The notes under the pieces are model-generated. The model made no database searches. It saw only the letters and a program-made list of their open reading frames with translations, and was not told the origin of the DNA. A stretch of DNA of 64,000 nt from Vibrio diabolicus (GTDB taxonomy: Bacteria; Pseudomonadota; Gammaproteobacteria; Enterobacterales; Vibrionaceae): positions 1 to 64,000 of the forward strand of contig CCKK01000004.1 in the NCBI GenBank assembly GCA_001048675.1, written 5' to 3'. A program made the translations under genes and the position numbers. Position 1 is the first letter of the stretch; every line of letters begins with the position of its first letter. Shown here in pieces: positions 11,003 through 23,113 of the stretch.

Positions 11003-11920
11003 ATGCAAAAATACGATATCAAAACCTTCCAGGGAATGATCCTCGCGCTGCAGGATTATTGGGCTCAAAATGGTTGTACCATTGTTCAACCGCTAGATAT
11101 GGAAGTGGGTGCGGGTACCTCTCACCCAATGACCTGTCTACGAGCGCTTGGCCCAGAGCCAATGTCGACAGCTTACGTACAACCTTCACGTCGTCCTACT
11201 GATGGCCGTTACGGTGAAAACCCTAACCGTCTTCAGCACTACTACCAATTCCAAGTAGCGCTAAAACCATCGCCTGACAATATTCAAGAGTTGTACCTTG
11301 GCTCCCTTGAAGTTCTTGGTATTGACCCTCTTGTACACGACATCCGTTTCGTAGAAGACAACTGGGAAAACCCAACACTAGGCGCATGGGGTCTAGGCTG
11401 GGAAGTTTGGCTAAACGGTATGGAAGTAACTCAGTTTACGTACTTCCAACAAGTTGGCGGCCTTGAGTGTAAACCAGTCACTGGCGAAATCACTTACGGT
11501 ATCGAGCGTCTAGCAATGTACATCCAAGAAGTAGACTCGGTTTACGACCTAGTTTGGAACATCGCACCAGACGGCAGCAAAGTGACTTACGGTGATATCT
11601 TCCACCAAAACGAAGTAGAGCAATCGACTTACAACTTCGAGCACGCAGACGTTGAATTCCTATTTGGTTTCTTCGAGCAGTGTGAGAAAGAGTGTAAAGA
11701 GTTGCTTGAGCTTGAAAAGCCACTGCCATTACCTGCTTACGAGCGTATCCTAAAAGCAGGTCACGCATTCAACCTACTAGACGCGCGTAAAGCGATCTCA
11801 GTAACTGAGCGTCAGCGTTACATCCTGCGCATTCGCGATCTGACTAAGTCAGTAGCAGAAGCATACTACGCATCGCGTGAAGCTCTTGGCTTCCCAATGT
11901 GTAAGAAAGAACAAGCGTAA
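11003..11920 (+). CDS. glyQ: Glycyl-tRNA synthetase alpha chain
   Basis: The alpha subunit of the tetrameric bacterial glycyl-tRNA synthetase holds the class II catalytic core that activates glycine with ATP and charges tRNA-Gly. The 305-residue protein is family-typical: [16 protein letters not shown] and [28 protein letters not shown] (quoted in part) near the start, and [11 protein letters not shown] as class II motif 3. glyS follows after 12 bases, so the two subunits are co-transcribed. Codon use is strongly biased, as expected for a highly expressed gene. Confidence 0.96.
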   Translation: MQKYDIKTFQGMILALQDYWAQNGCTIVQPLDMEVGAGTSHPMTCLRALGPEPMSTAYVQPSRRPTDGRYGENPNRLQHYYQFQVALKPSPDNIQELYLGSLEVLGIDPLVHDIRFVEDNWENPTLGAWGLGWEVWLNGMEVTQFTYFQQVGGLECKPVTGEITYGIERLAMYIQEVDSVYDLVWNIAPDGSKVTYGDIFHQNEVEQSTYNFEHADVEFLFGFFEQCEKECKELLELEKPLPLPAYERILKAGHAFNLLDARKAISVTERQRYILRIRDLTKSVAEAYYASREALGFPMCKKEQA

Positions 11921-11932
11921 GGGGTAGAGAAC

Positions 11933-13999
11933 ATGGCAAAAGAATTTCTAATCGAGCTAGGTACAGAAGAGCTACCACCAACGCAACTTCGTACGCTAGC
12001 TGAAGCATTCGCAGCAAACTTCGAAGCAGAACTAAAAGGCGCTGAGCTAGCTCACGAAGGCGTAAAATGGTTTGCGGCTCCTCGTCGTCTTGCACTTAAA
12101 GTCGCGGCACTAGCAGAAAGCCAATCAGACAAAATCGTTGAAAAACGTGGCCCTGCGGTTTCTGCAGCGTTTGACGCGGAAGGCAACCCAACCAAAGCGG
12201 CTCAAGGCTGGGCACGCGGTTGTGGTATTTCTGTTGACCAAGCAGAGCGCATGGTTACAGATAAAGGCGAATGGCTACTGTTCAAACAAGAAGTGAAAGG
12301 TCAGCCAACGTCTGAGATCGTTGTTGAACTTGCAGCGAAAGCACTAGCAAACCTACCTATCGCAAAACCAATGCGCTGGGGTAACAAAACGACTCAATTT
12401 ATCCGCCCAGTGAAAACGCTAACCATGCTGATGGGCAGCGACCTAATCGAAGGCGAGATCCTTGGTGTCGCTTCTGACCGCACTATCCGTGGTCACCGCT
12501 TCATGGGTGAACAAGAGTTCACTATCGATTCTGCTGAGCAATACCCTGCAATCCTAGAAGAGCGCGGTAAAGTTATGGCAGATTACGAAGCACGTAAAGC
12601 CATCATCCTAGCTGACGCACAAAAAGCGGCAGCAGAAGTTGGCGGTATCGCTGATCTAGAAGATGACCTAGTAGAAGAAGTCACGTCTCTGGTTGAATGG
12701 CCAGTAGTACTTACAGCGAAGTTCGAAGAAGAGTTCCTAAAAGTGCCTTCTGAAGCGTTGGTTTACACCATGAAAGGTGACCAGAAGTACTTCCCTGTTT
12801 ATGACGAAAACAAGAAGCTACTACCTAACTTCATCTTCGTATCGAACATCGAATCAAAAGAACCTCGTTACGTAATCGAAGGTAACGAGAAAGTGGTTCG
12901 TCCTCGTCTTGCTGACGCAGAGTTCTTCTTCAACACAGACCGTAAGCGTCCGCTTATCGACCGTCTGCCTGAACTAGAGCAAGCGATCTTCCAAAAGCAA
13001 CTGGGTACGATCAAAGACAAAACAGACCGCATCACAGAACTTGCTGGCTACATTGCAGAGCAAATCGGTGCTGACGTTGAGAAATCAAAGCGTGCTGGTC
13101 TACTAGCAAAATGTGACCTAATGACCTCAATGGTATTCGAATTCACGGATACTCAAGGTGTTATGGGTATGCACTACGCTCGCCACGACGGTGAAGCAGA
13201 AGAAGTTGCAGTCGCACTGAATGAGCAATACATGCCTCGTTTCGCAGGTGATGAACTGCCATCAAACGGCGTTTCAACAGCAGTTGCAATGGCAGACAAG
13301 CTAGACACTATCGTAGGTATCTTCGGTATTGGTCAAGCGCCTAAAGGCAGCGACCCATTCGCACTACGCCGCGCATCTCTAGGTGTACTACGTATCATCG
13401 TTGAATACGGCTACAACCTAGATCTTGTTGACCTAGTAGCGAAAGCGAAGTCACTGTTTGGCGACCGCCTAACCAACGACAACGTTGAACAAGACGTGAT
13501 TGAGTTCATGCTTGGTCGTTTCCGTGCTTGGTACCAAGACGAAGGCTTCAGCGTCGACATCATTCAAGCGGTACTGGCTCGTCGTCCGACTAAACCAGCA
13601 GACTTTGACCAACGTGTTAAAGCGGTTTCTCACTTCCGTGAACTGGAAGCGGCAGAGTCTCTAGCAGCAGCGAACAAACGTGTTGGTAACATCCTAGCGA
13701 AATTCGACGGCGAACTTGCAGAAGAAATTGACCTAGCATTGCTACAAGAAGACGCAGAGAAAGCACTAGCAGAAAGCGTTGAAGTCATGACTGAAGCACT
13801 AGAGCCTGCATTTGCGACCGGTAACTACCAAGAAGCCCTAAGCAAGCTAGCAGATCTACGTGAGCCAGTGGATGCGTTCTTCGATAACGTAATGGTAATG
13901 GCAGACGACGAAGCACTTAAGAAGAACCGTCTGACATTGCTGAACAACCTGCGCAACCTGTTCTTACAGGTCGCAGATATCTCTGTCCTTCAAAAGTAA
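11933..13999 (+). CDS. glyS: Glycyl-tRNA synthetase beta chain
   Basis: The beta subunit binds tRNA-Gly and pairs with GlyQ. The 688-residue protein starts [19 protein letters not shown], the family hallmark, contains the HD-like central region ([20 protein letters not shown]) and ends in a helical anticodon-binding domain ([20 protein letters not shown]). It begins 12 bases after glyQ and is followed by a strong terminator. Confidence 0.96.
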   Translation: MAKEFLIELGTEELPPTQLRTLAEAFAANFEAELKGAELAHEGVKWFAAPRRLALKVAALAESQSDKIVEKRGPAVSAAFDAEGNPTKAAQGWARGCGISVDQAERMVTDKGEWLLFKQEVKGQPTSEIVVELAAKALANLPIAKPMRWGNKTTQFIRPVKTLTMLMGSDLIEGEILGVASDRTIRGHRFMGEQEFTIDSAEQYPAILEERGKVMADYEARKAIILADAQKAAAEVGGIADLEDDLVEEVTSLVEWPVVLTAKFEEEFLKVPSEALVYTMKGDQKYFPVYDENKKLLPNFIFVSNIESKEPRYVIEGNEKVVRPRLADAEFFFNTDRKRPLIDRLPELEQAIFQKQLGTIKDKTDRITELAGYIAEQIGADVEKSKRAGLLAKCDLMTSMVFEFTDTQGVMGMHYARHDGEAEEVAVALNEQYMPRFAGDELPSNGVSTAVAMADKLDTIVGIFGIGQAPKGSDPFALRRASLGVLRIIVEYGYNLDLVDLVAKAKSLFGDRLTNDNVEQDVIEFMLGRFRAWYQDEGFSVDIIQAVLARRPTKPADFDQRVKAVSHFRELEAAESLAAANKRVGNILAKFDGELAEEIDLALLQEDAEKALAESVEVMTEALEPAFATGNYQEALSKLADLREPVDAFFDNVMVMADDEALKKNRLTLLNNLRNLFLQVADISVLQK

Positions 14000-14032
14000 T
14001 TCATTACTCTTCGAAGTGATTAAGAAATAAGT

Positions 14033-14060
14033 AAAAGGGAAGCAAATGCTTCCCTTTTTT
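14033..14060 (+). terminator. glyQS terminator
   Basis: AAGGGAAGCA / TGCTTCCCTT hairpin followed by TTTTTT. Confidence 0.8.
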
Positions 14061-14216
14061 GTTGCCTTCAAACCGATGAAGGTGACGCTTATTATTCATT
14101 TTGTGAACAAGACTAAAATTTGTAGGGTGAGACGCGTTTAACTTGTTGGTGTAGAGCTCGGATTGTAGAGGCACAGTTTTGCTATAACTGGACTGTTTAT
14201 TCGGGGGAAGGACACA

Positions 14217-16301
14217 ATGAAAAAAACAATTCTCGCACTCTCTATTGGACTATTGAGCGCCTGCAGCCAGATTCCAGAAAATGCTATCGTACTGAGCGTT
14301 GGAGACGATACAGCCGTCTTCGAACAAAACTCTAACGGCTTACTTGTCGCCGAGCAAAAACTCGAAAAAGGCAGCTACACCTTTACCATTGCCGACAGTA
14401 ATCAAAGCTGTGGAAGTAGTTTTGCTTTGGCAGAAGAAAGCCGCATCAAATTCAATCGTCCATTGAAAATGGATAATTGTGCCACAGATGCCCAAATGCC
14501 GCTGCGCATCTTCAAAGCCAACACCTATCAGTTTACGCTCAACCCAACTACTAACGAGCTAACTGTTAGGCTCAAACCCAAACAGAACCAAGACATCACC
14601 TACTCTTGCCCTGTCGCAACTGACGCGCCAAAAACCATCAACGTTGCTCAAACCTTTAATGATGGCACTGTCGTTCGTGATGCCTTAACCGGACAAGAAG
14701 CCACAGTCGCCAATGGCAGCGTAACCTTGCAGCCAGGCACTATGAGCCAAGGTCTGTTGTTACTAGAAGAGGTTGAGCAGCAAGCCGAAAAACCTTTCAG
14801 TTGGGACAACGCGACGGTGTACTTCGTCATGACTGACCGCTTCTATAACGGCAACCCAGACAACGACAACAGCTACGGTCGCAGCAAAGACGGAAAATAT
14901 GAGATTGGTACCTTCCACGGTGGTGACTTAGCGGGTCTGACGAAAAAACTCGATTACATCGAATCACTTGGTGTCAATGCTATCTGGATAACCTCACCAC
15001 TGGAACAAATCCACGGCTGGGTTGGCGGCGGCGATAAAGGCGACTTTAAACACTACGGCTACCACGGCTACTACCATCAAGATTGGACCAAGCTTGATGC
15101 CAACATGGGTTCCGAAGATGAACTCAGAACCTTCGTCGATACTGCCCACAAGAAAGGCATCCGCGTGATTTGGGATGTGGTCATGAACCACACTGGCTAC
15201 GCAACATTAGCAGACATGCAGGAATTCGGATTTGGTCAGCTTTACCTTGATGACCAAGAAGCCAAAGAAGTCCTTGGTGAAAAATGGACCGACTGGCAGC
15301 CAAAATCAGGACAAAGCTGGCACAGCTTCAACGACTACATCAAATACAGTGATAGCGAAGCGTGGGATAAATGGTGGGGCAAAGGTTGGATCCGCACCGA
15401 CATTGGTGACTATGATGCACCAGGCTACAACGACATCACCATGTCTTTGAACTACCTACCGGATCTCAAAACCGAATCGACTCAGAAAACCGGATTACCA
15501 AACTTCTTCCGCAATAAAGACACCAATGCGCAAGATGAGCTGCAAACCCCACGTGAACACCTGATTACCTGGCTATCCGATTGGGTGCGCGACTACGGCA
15601 TTGATGGCTTCCGCGTCGACACGGCCAAACACGTTGAAATGGAAGCGTGGGCAGAGTTGAAAGCCAGCACCACCCAAGCGCTTGCCCAGTGGAAGCAAAA
15701 CAACCCAGACAAAGCCTTGGATGATTTACCTTTCTGGATGACAGGTGAAGTGTGGGCACACAGCGTGGTGAAGAGCCCGTATTTCGATAACGGCTTCGAT
15801 TCCATCATCAACTTCGAGTTCCAATCTGACGTAGCACCAAAAGCGCTGAAATGCTTCGCTCAACTCGATAGCGATTATCGCCGCTACGCGGAACGTATTA
15901 ACTCCGATCCTGAGTTCAACGTGTTGAGTTACCTGTCTTCGCACGATACTCAACTGTTTTGGTCAGCGCGCAGCCGCAGCTTTGATGACCAAGCACGTGC
16001 CGCAAATGCACTGATGCTGGCTCCGGGTGCAGTCCAAATCTACTACGGCGATGAGATTGCTCGTGACTTTGGCGTGACTGGCTCCGATCCTACTCAAGGT
16101 ACTCGCTCTGATATGCCATGGGATAAGATTCATGGCGAACGTGAAGACTTGCTGCAACATTGGCAAAAACTCGGCGAGTTCCGTCAACGCCACCCAGCGG
16201 TTGCGCAAGGCAAACACATCACTCGCAATCAAGAAGGGTATTACGCGTTCGAGCGCCAATACCACGACGACAAAGTGCTGATCGTCTACACTGGCGAATA
16301 G
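14217..16301 (+). CDS. malS: Lipoprotein alpha-amylase (MalS-like, GH13)
   Basis: A 694-residue glycoside hydrolase family 13 enzyme that cuts alpha-1,4-glucans such as maltodextrins. The N terminus is a lipoprotein signal with lipobox LLSAC and C16 as the lipidated residue, so it is probably anchored in the cell envelope. An accessory domain of about 180 residues precedes the barrel. The four conserved regions are visible: DVVMNH, GFRVDTAKH with nucleophile D468, GEVW with acid/base E511, and SSHD with D577. It ends at VLIVYTGE, perhaps with a short C-terminal domain. It stands alone between glyS and avtA, with its own terminator. The MalS name is by similarity; the lipobox differs from soluble periplasmic MalS. 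Confidence 0.85.
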   Translation: MKKTILALSIGLLSACSQIPENAIVLSVGDDTAVFEQNSNGLLVAEQKLEKGSYTFTIADSNQSCGSSFALAEESRIKFNRPLKMDNCATDAQMPLRIFKANTYQFTLNPTTNELTVRLKPKQNQDITYSCPVATDAPKTINVAQTFNDGTVVRDALTGQEATVANGSVTLQPGTMSQGLLLLEEVEQQAEKPFSWDNATVYFVMTDRFYNGNPDNDNSYGRSKDGKYEIGTFHGGDLAGLTKKLDYIESLGVNAIWITSPLEQIHGWVGGGDKGDFKHYGYHGYYHQDWTKLDANMGSEDELRTFVDTAHKKGIRVIWDVVMNHTGYATLADMQEFGFGQLYLDDQEAKEVLGEKWTDWQPKSGQSWHSFNDYIKYSDSEAWDKWWGKGWIRTDIGDYDAPGYNDITMSLNYLPDLKTESTQKTGLPNFFRNKDTNAQDELQTPREHLITWLSDWVRDYGIDGFRVDTAKHVEMEAWAELKASTTQALAQWKQNNPDKALDDLPFWMTGEVWAHSVVKSPYFDNGFDSIINFEFQSDVAPKALKCFAQLDSDYRRYAERINSDPEFNVLSYLSSHDTQLFWSARSRSFDDQARAANALMLAPGAVQIYYGDEIARDFGVTGSDPTQGTRSDMPWDKIHGEREDLLQHWQKLGEFRQRHPAVAQGKHITRNQEGYYAFERQYHDDKVLIVYTGE

Positions 16302-16319
16302 CCGATTCACTCCACCAGC

Positions 16320-16347
16320 AAGGGAAGCATTTCGCTTCCCTTTTTTA
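16320..16347 (+). terminator. malS terminator
   Basis: AAGGGAAGC-ATTTC-GCTTCCCTT hairpin followed by a T-tract. Confidence 0.8.
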
Positions 16348-16522
16348 TTCACTGCTCATATCCCCATCATCTGGTCTGATGACAAACTTTTTTCTTCTTC
16401 GAGTAAATTCACACTTTGCGTCGTAATAACATTAGGGTAAGGTCAAGTATTACTCTATAAGCTGATGTTTCATCAGCATTCAATACACATAAGCAATCAC
16501 AATGAATTAGGTATCAGTCAGC

Positions 16523-17776
16523 ATGCAGTTCTCAAAGTTTGGTGAAAAATTTAATCAGTATTCAGGTATCACGCAGTTAATGGACGATTTGAATGATGGT
16601 CTACGCACACCAGGTGCCATCATGCTCGGTGGAGGTAACCCAGCCGCCATTCCTGCCATGCTCGATTACTTTCACCAAGCCAGTGAGGAAATGCTCGCCA
16701 GTGGCGAACTCGTCGCCGCCCTAGCCAACTACGATGGGCCACAGGGTAAAGACGCGTTCGTGAAAGCGCTGGCTCAGTTATTCCGTGAAACTTACGGTTG
16801 GGACATTTCAGAGAAGAACATCAGCCTAACTAACGGCAGCCAAAGTGGCTTCTTCTACTTGTTCAACTTACTCGCAGGTAAACAGCCAGACGGTTCGCAT
16901 AAGAAGGTGCTACTGCCTATCGCGCCTGAGTACATCGGCTATGGTGATGCTGGCATTGATGAAGATATTTTTGTCTCTTACCACCCAGAAATCGAGCTGT
17001 TAGATAACGGATTGTTTAAATACCACGTCGATTTTGAACAGCTAACCGTCGACGATTCTGTTGCGGCAATCTGCGCATCTCGCCCAACCAACCCAACAGG
17101 AAACGTACTGACAGACGAAGAAGTGCGTAAACTGGACAAATTGGCGCGCGAGAACAACATCCCACTGATCATCGATAACGCCTACGGCTTGCCGTTCCCG
17201 AACATCATCTTTGAAGATGTCGAACCATTCTGGAATGAAAACACCATCTTGTGCATGAGCCTATCTAAGCTGGGCTTACCGGGTGTGCGTTGTGGCATTG
17301 TGATTGCGAGTGAAGAAATCACTCAAGCGTTAACCAATATGAACGGCATCATCAGCCTAGCACCAGGCAGTGTGGGTCCAGCGCTGGCAAACCACATCAT
17401 CGCTAAAGGCGACCTGCTTAAACTGAGTTCAGAGGTGATTAAGCCGTTTTACAAGCAGAAGTCGCAACGTGCGGTTGAACTGCTGCAAGAAGCGATTACC
17501 GATGAGCGCTTCCGTATTCACAAACCGGAAGGCGCTATCTTCTTGTGGTTGTGGTTTGATGAACTGCCAATAACAACAATGGAACTGTACCAACGCTTGA
17601 AAGCGCGTGGTGTATTGATAGTCCCGGGTGAATACTTCTTTATTGGCCAGAAAGACGAATGGGACCACGCTCATCAGTGCTTACGCATGAACTACGTTCA
17701 AGACGATGAGATGATGCAAAAAGGCATTGTGATTATCGCGGAAGAAGTTGAAAAGGCTTACCAACAAGGTCAGTAA
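16523..17776 (+). CDS. avtA: Valine--pyruvate aminotransferase AvtA
   Basis: AvtA is a PLP-dependent class I aminotransferase that interconverts valine plus pyruvate with 2-oxoisovalerate plus alanine, a side route for alanine and valine synthesis. The 417-residue protein has the family length and start (MQFSKFGEKFNQYSGI). The SRPTNPTGN motif and the PLP lysine K249 in CMSLSKLGLPGVR are intact. It is monocistronic and shares a bidirectional terminator with the convergent ibpA. Confidence 0.94.
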   Translation: MQFSKFGEKFNQYSGITQLMDDLNDGLRTPGAIMLGGGNPAAIPAMLDYFHQASEEMLASGELVAALANYDGPQGKDAFVKALAQLFRETYGWDISEKNISLTNGSQSGFFYLFNLLAGKQPDGSHKKVLLPIAPEYIGYGDAGIDEDIFVSYHPEIELLDNGLFKYHVDFEQLTVDDSVAAICASRPTNPTGNVLTDEEVRKLDKLARENNIPLIIDNAYGLPFPNIIFEDVEPFWNENTILCMSLSKLGLPGVRCGIVIASEEITQALTNMNGIISLAPGSVGPALANHIIAKGDLLKLSSEVIKPFYKQKSQRAVELLQEAITDERFRIHKPEGAIFLWLWFDELPITTMELYQRLKARGVLIVPGEYFFIGQKDEWDHAHQCLRMNYVQDDEMMQKGIVIIAEEVEKAYQQGQ

Positions 17777-17805
17777 AGCAAACTCCCACATCAAAGACAC
17801 AAATT

Positions 17806-17834
17806 AAAAAGAGCGCCAACTGGCGCTCTTTCTC
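17806..17834. terminator. Bidirectional terminator between avtA and ibpA
   Basis: AAAGAGCGCCA / TGGCGCTCTTT stem with A-rich and T-rich flanks. Confidence 0.75.
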
Positions 17835-17860
17835 ACTCTATAAGGCAAATAACTTGCTGA

Positions 17861-18298
17861 TTAGTTGCTTTCTAGCAGGTTGTTGCTGCCGATAGCAATT
17901 TTACGTGGTTGCATTGCTTCTGGGATTTCACGAACCAAATCAATATGTAATAAGCCGTTTTCCATTGATGCGCCAGTCACTTTGACGTAATCCGCTAGCT
18001 GGAATTTACGTTCAAAGTCGCGCTCAGCAATGCCTTGGTACACGTAGTTTTTGCCTTCTTCTGCTTTGCGTTCGCCCTTCACAATCAACATGTTTTCGTT
18101 TTGAGTCAGATCGAGTTGGTCTTCAGAGAAGCCAGCAACTGCCATAGTAATACGGTAGTTATGCTCGTCTTTTTGCTCAATGTTGTACGGAGGGTAACCG
18201 CCAGAAGTATTTTTCGCTGTATTCGCTTCCATCAGGTTTAGCAGACGATCAAAGCCAATTGCATTACGGTATAGTGGTGAGAAATCTACGTTACGCAT
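17861..18298 (-). CDS. ibpA: Small heat shock protein IbpA (Hsp20)
   Basis: IbpA binds unfolding proteins and keeps aggregates accessible to ClpB/DnaK. The 145-residue protein begins MRNVDFSPLYRNAIGFDRL and has an alpha-crystallin domain at about residues 38-125 (NYRITMAVAGFSEDQL, GLLHIDLVREIPEAMQPRKI). There is a single ibp gene, as usual in Vibrio. Expression appears doubly heat-controlled: a sigma-32 promoter at 18558-18586 and a ROSE-type RNA thermometer over the ribosome binding site. Confidence 0.95.
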   Translation of the reverse strand: MRNVDFSPLYRNAIGFDRLLNLMEANTAKNTSGGYPPYNIEQKDEHNYRITMAVAGFSEDQLDLTQNENMLIVKGERKAEEGKNYVYQGIAERDFERKFQLADYVKVTGASMENGLLHIDLVREIPEAMQPRKIAIGSNNLLESN

Positions 18299-18350
18299 AA
18301 ATCTATCCTCTTAATTAAGCAATAGTCTTAGCTCAGATGACGTTCATCTC
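18299..18350 (-). ncRNA. ROSE-type RNA thermometer over the ibpA ribosome binding site
   Basis: On the minus strand TTGCT (18318-18322) sits eight bases upstream of the Shine-Dalgarno AGGA (18306-18309). UUGCU pairs with AGGA leaving one bulged G, the defining ROSE arrangement seen in E. coli ibpA. An additional hairpin, AGATGA/TCATCT, lies immediately upstream (18335-18349). Heat would melt the pairing and free the ribosome binding site. Confidence 0.75.
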
Positions 18351-18557
18351 ACAGGCGTGTTTATGCAAAAACCAACGCCGAGCTAAGAGATTCTTATCAT
18401 TCCGCAGGCCATCATTTGGCTCGGAGACATGATAGGAAATCTAAAGGTTTAGGTTGTGTGCTAAAACGCCATATCCTCTTTTGAGCGATCTCGTTTTAGC
18501 GATTCCAGAGGGCTGTCTTCTAGTCTCTAGCAAGCCAATCATCCTCTTTACAACTAG
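18351..18557 (-). other. Long ibpA 5' leader
   Basis: About 200 bases of leader lie between the predicted sigma-32 start and the thermometer. They contain no ORF I can support. The octamer AAGAGGAT occurs at 18541-18548, 18473-18480 and 18305-18312 (the last includes the real Shine-Dalgarno). Confidence 0.5.
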
Positions 18558-18586
18558 ATATAAGGTCGTCAAAAATGACTTTCAAG
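18558..18586 (-). promoter_or_regulatory. Sigma-32 heat shock promoter of ibpA
   Basis: Minus-strand CTTGAAA (18580-18586), 14-base spacer, CCTTATAT (18558-18565). This agrees with the sigma-32 consensus CTTGAAA-N13-15-CCCCATNT at all of the -35 and six of eight -10 positions. Confidence 0.75.
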
Positions 18587-18662
18587 GGAAAAAATAAAAA
18601 ATTTTAAGTGCGCTCGCTATTTCCCCAGAAAGGTCAGTTTACCCTCGCTTTGCAATCGGTAT

Positions 18663-18690
18663 TAAAAAGCCCACCTTTCTGGTGGGCTCA
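18663..18690 (-). terminator. Leftward terminator after the 38-residue protein gene
   Basis: Minus-strand AGCCCACC-AGAAA-GGTGGGCT followed by TTTTT. Confidence 0.8.
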
Positions 18691-18699
18691 ATCTGCACT

Positions 18700-18816
18700 C
18701 TACTTGCGGGAGGATTTACGAGCTTTTACAACGCTCTTTTCTGCCGCTTTTTCCTGTTTTAACTTACGCTTTTCTTTCAGACTCAACTGTGGTTGTTTCT
18801 TGTCTTTCTTACTCAT
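18700..18816 (-). CDS. 38-residue lysine/arginine-rich protein, function unknown
   Basis: The short ORF starts MSKKDKKQPQLSLKEKRKLK and ends KARKSSRK. It is extremely basic, with no hydrophobic segment. The Shine-Dalgarno AGAGGTGA is well placed before the ATG at 18816, the stop is TAG at 18700, and a terminator follows within 40 bases. It lies 14 bases downstream of the GreA/B-like gene, so the two are probably co-transcribed. Its composition suggests nucleic-acid binding, but that is a guess. I do not recognise a named family. Confidence 0.6.
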   Translation of the reverse strand: MSKKDKKQPQLSLKEKRKLKQEKAAEKSVVKARKSSRK

Positions 18817-18830
18817 GACTTCACCTCTAT

Positions 18831-19247
18831 TTATTGACACAACAGACAGCCACACAGCATTTTCTGCGCTGGTGGCTGCGATTGATGAACAATTTCAGTA
18901 ATCACAAAGCAGCGTCGCTGATTAAAAATTTCTATTTCGAACGCATCATTTTTAGCTCGCCCTAATAAACGGGATCCCAAATAAGAATCGACCGCGAGCA
19001 TACCTGTCATCGGTTGGCTCTTGTGCGAGTTGACTAACGTCATGCGATATTGATAAGCACGCTCAACATCCGCTAAGCGAACCGTGTCCCCAACCGCAAT
19101 ACGAGCTCGGTTACGGCAATGGGCTTGTTGCTCGCAGGTTTCAAATAGCGATAACAACCTTAGTGGTGATTGATAGGTTAAAAAGCGACTGGTTAACCAC
19201 CAAGTTCGCAGCGCCAAACAGTACGCCGAGAACCAGCGTTCAAACAT
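18831..19247 (-). CDS. Protein with GreA/GreB-type C-terminal domain, function unknown
   Basis: A 138-residue protein. The C-terminal half (VGDTVRLADVERAYQYRM, then VDSYLGSRLLGRAKNDAFEI and FVITEI) follows the pattern of the GreA/GreB/Rnk FKBP-like domain. The N-terminal half lacks the GreA coiled coil and is rich in aromatic and hydrophobic residues. It therefore probably does not enter the RNA polymerase channel like GreA. I prefer the ATG at 19247 (MFERWFSAYCL), which has AAGGAA upstream; an alternative start at 19310 has GGAGG only two bases away. The 38-residue basic protein follows. Confidence 0.6.
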   Translation of the reverse strand: MFERWFSAYCLALRTWWLTSRFLTYQSPLRLLSLFETCEQQAHCRNRARIAVGDTVRLADVERAYQYRMTLVNSHKSQPMTGMLAVDSYLGSRLLGRAKNDAFEIEIFNQRRCFVITEIVHQSQPPAQKMLCGCLLCQ

Positions 19248-19320
19248 GATTATTTCCTTCTTAATGCCTTGTCTTACAAATAAATTCAGTGCATTGAACC
19301 GGAAGTGCATCACCTCCGGC

Positions 19321-19365
19321 TTAGTTCAGGAAAGTCATCACCATTTTTTCAACCTCCTTATTCAT
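19321..19365 (-). CDS. Candidate 14-residue upstream ORF
   Basis: ATG AAT AAG ... TAA encodes MNKEVEKMVMTFLN. An internal ATG at 19344 is preceded at proper distance by the strong Shine-Dalgarno AAGGAGG. The ORF ends just before the alternative start of the GreA/B-like gene. It may be a leader peptide or the accidental end of a decayed gene. Weak support. Confidence 0.25.
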   Translation of the reverse strand: MNKEVEKMVMTFLN

Positions 19366-19542
19366 CAGCTCTTCAGCACTATAGCGAGCAGAAAAAAGAA
19401 AGCAAAAGCGCCCAAGCGAACAAAATGGCGAGAAAAAAAGAAAACAGAAATAAAATGGCAAGCTTGATCAGGTTATTGGCAGTTAGCACCAGAAAAACCA
19501 AAGTCTTGGCAGAAAGTGGCGATTTTCACTGATGGTTAAAAC
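19366..19542. other. Gene-free purine-rich stretch
   Basis: About 180 bases, with the plus strand very A-rich in places. I see no supported gene, RNA or repeat here. Confidence 0.4.
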
Positions 19543-19573
19543 AAAAAAAAGCAGCGATTTCTCGCTGCTTTTT
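19543..19573 (-). terminator. gyrB terminator
   Basis: Minus-strand AAAAAGCAGCGA / TCGCTGCTTTTT hairpin followed by more T residues, 20 bases after the gyrB stop. Confidence 0.85.
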
Positions 19574-19593
19574 CCTATTAAGACAAGTTGTCG

Positions 19594-23104
<3,511 letters not shown>

Positions 23105-23113
23105 TCAGTTGGC

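Noticed and set aside
15549-15564. CACGTGAAC in malS as a parS site
   Set aside because: The outer arms do not match parS; only the CACGTG core agrees.
19305-19532. 75-residue plus-strand ORF in the gap before gyrB
   Set aside because: Low-complexity Lys/Ser-rich translation of A-rich DNA, no ribosome binding site, and it overlaps the start of the GreA/B-like gene.
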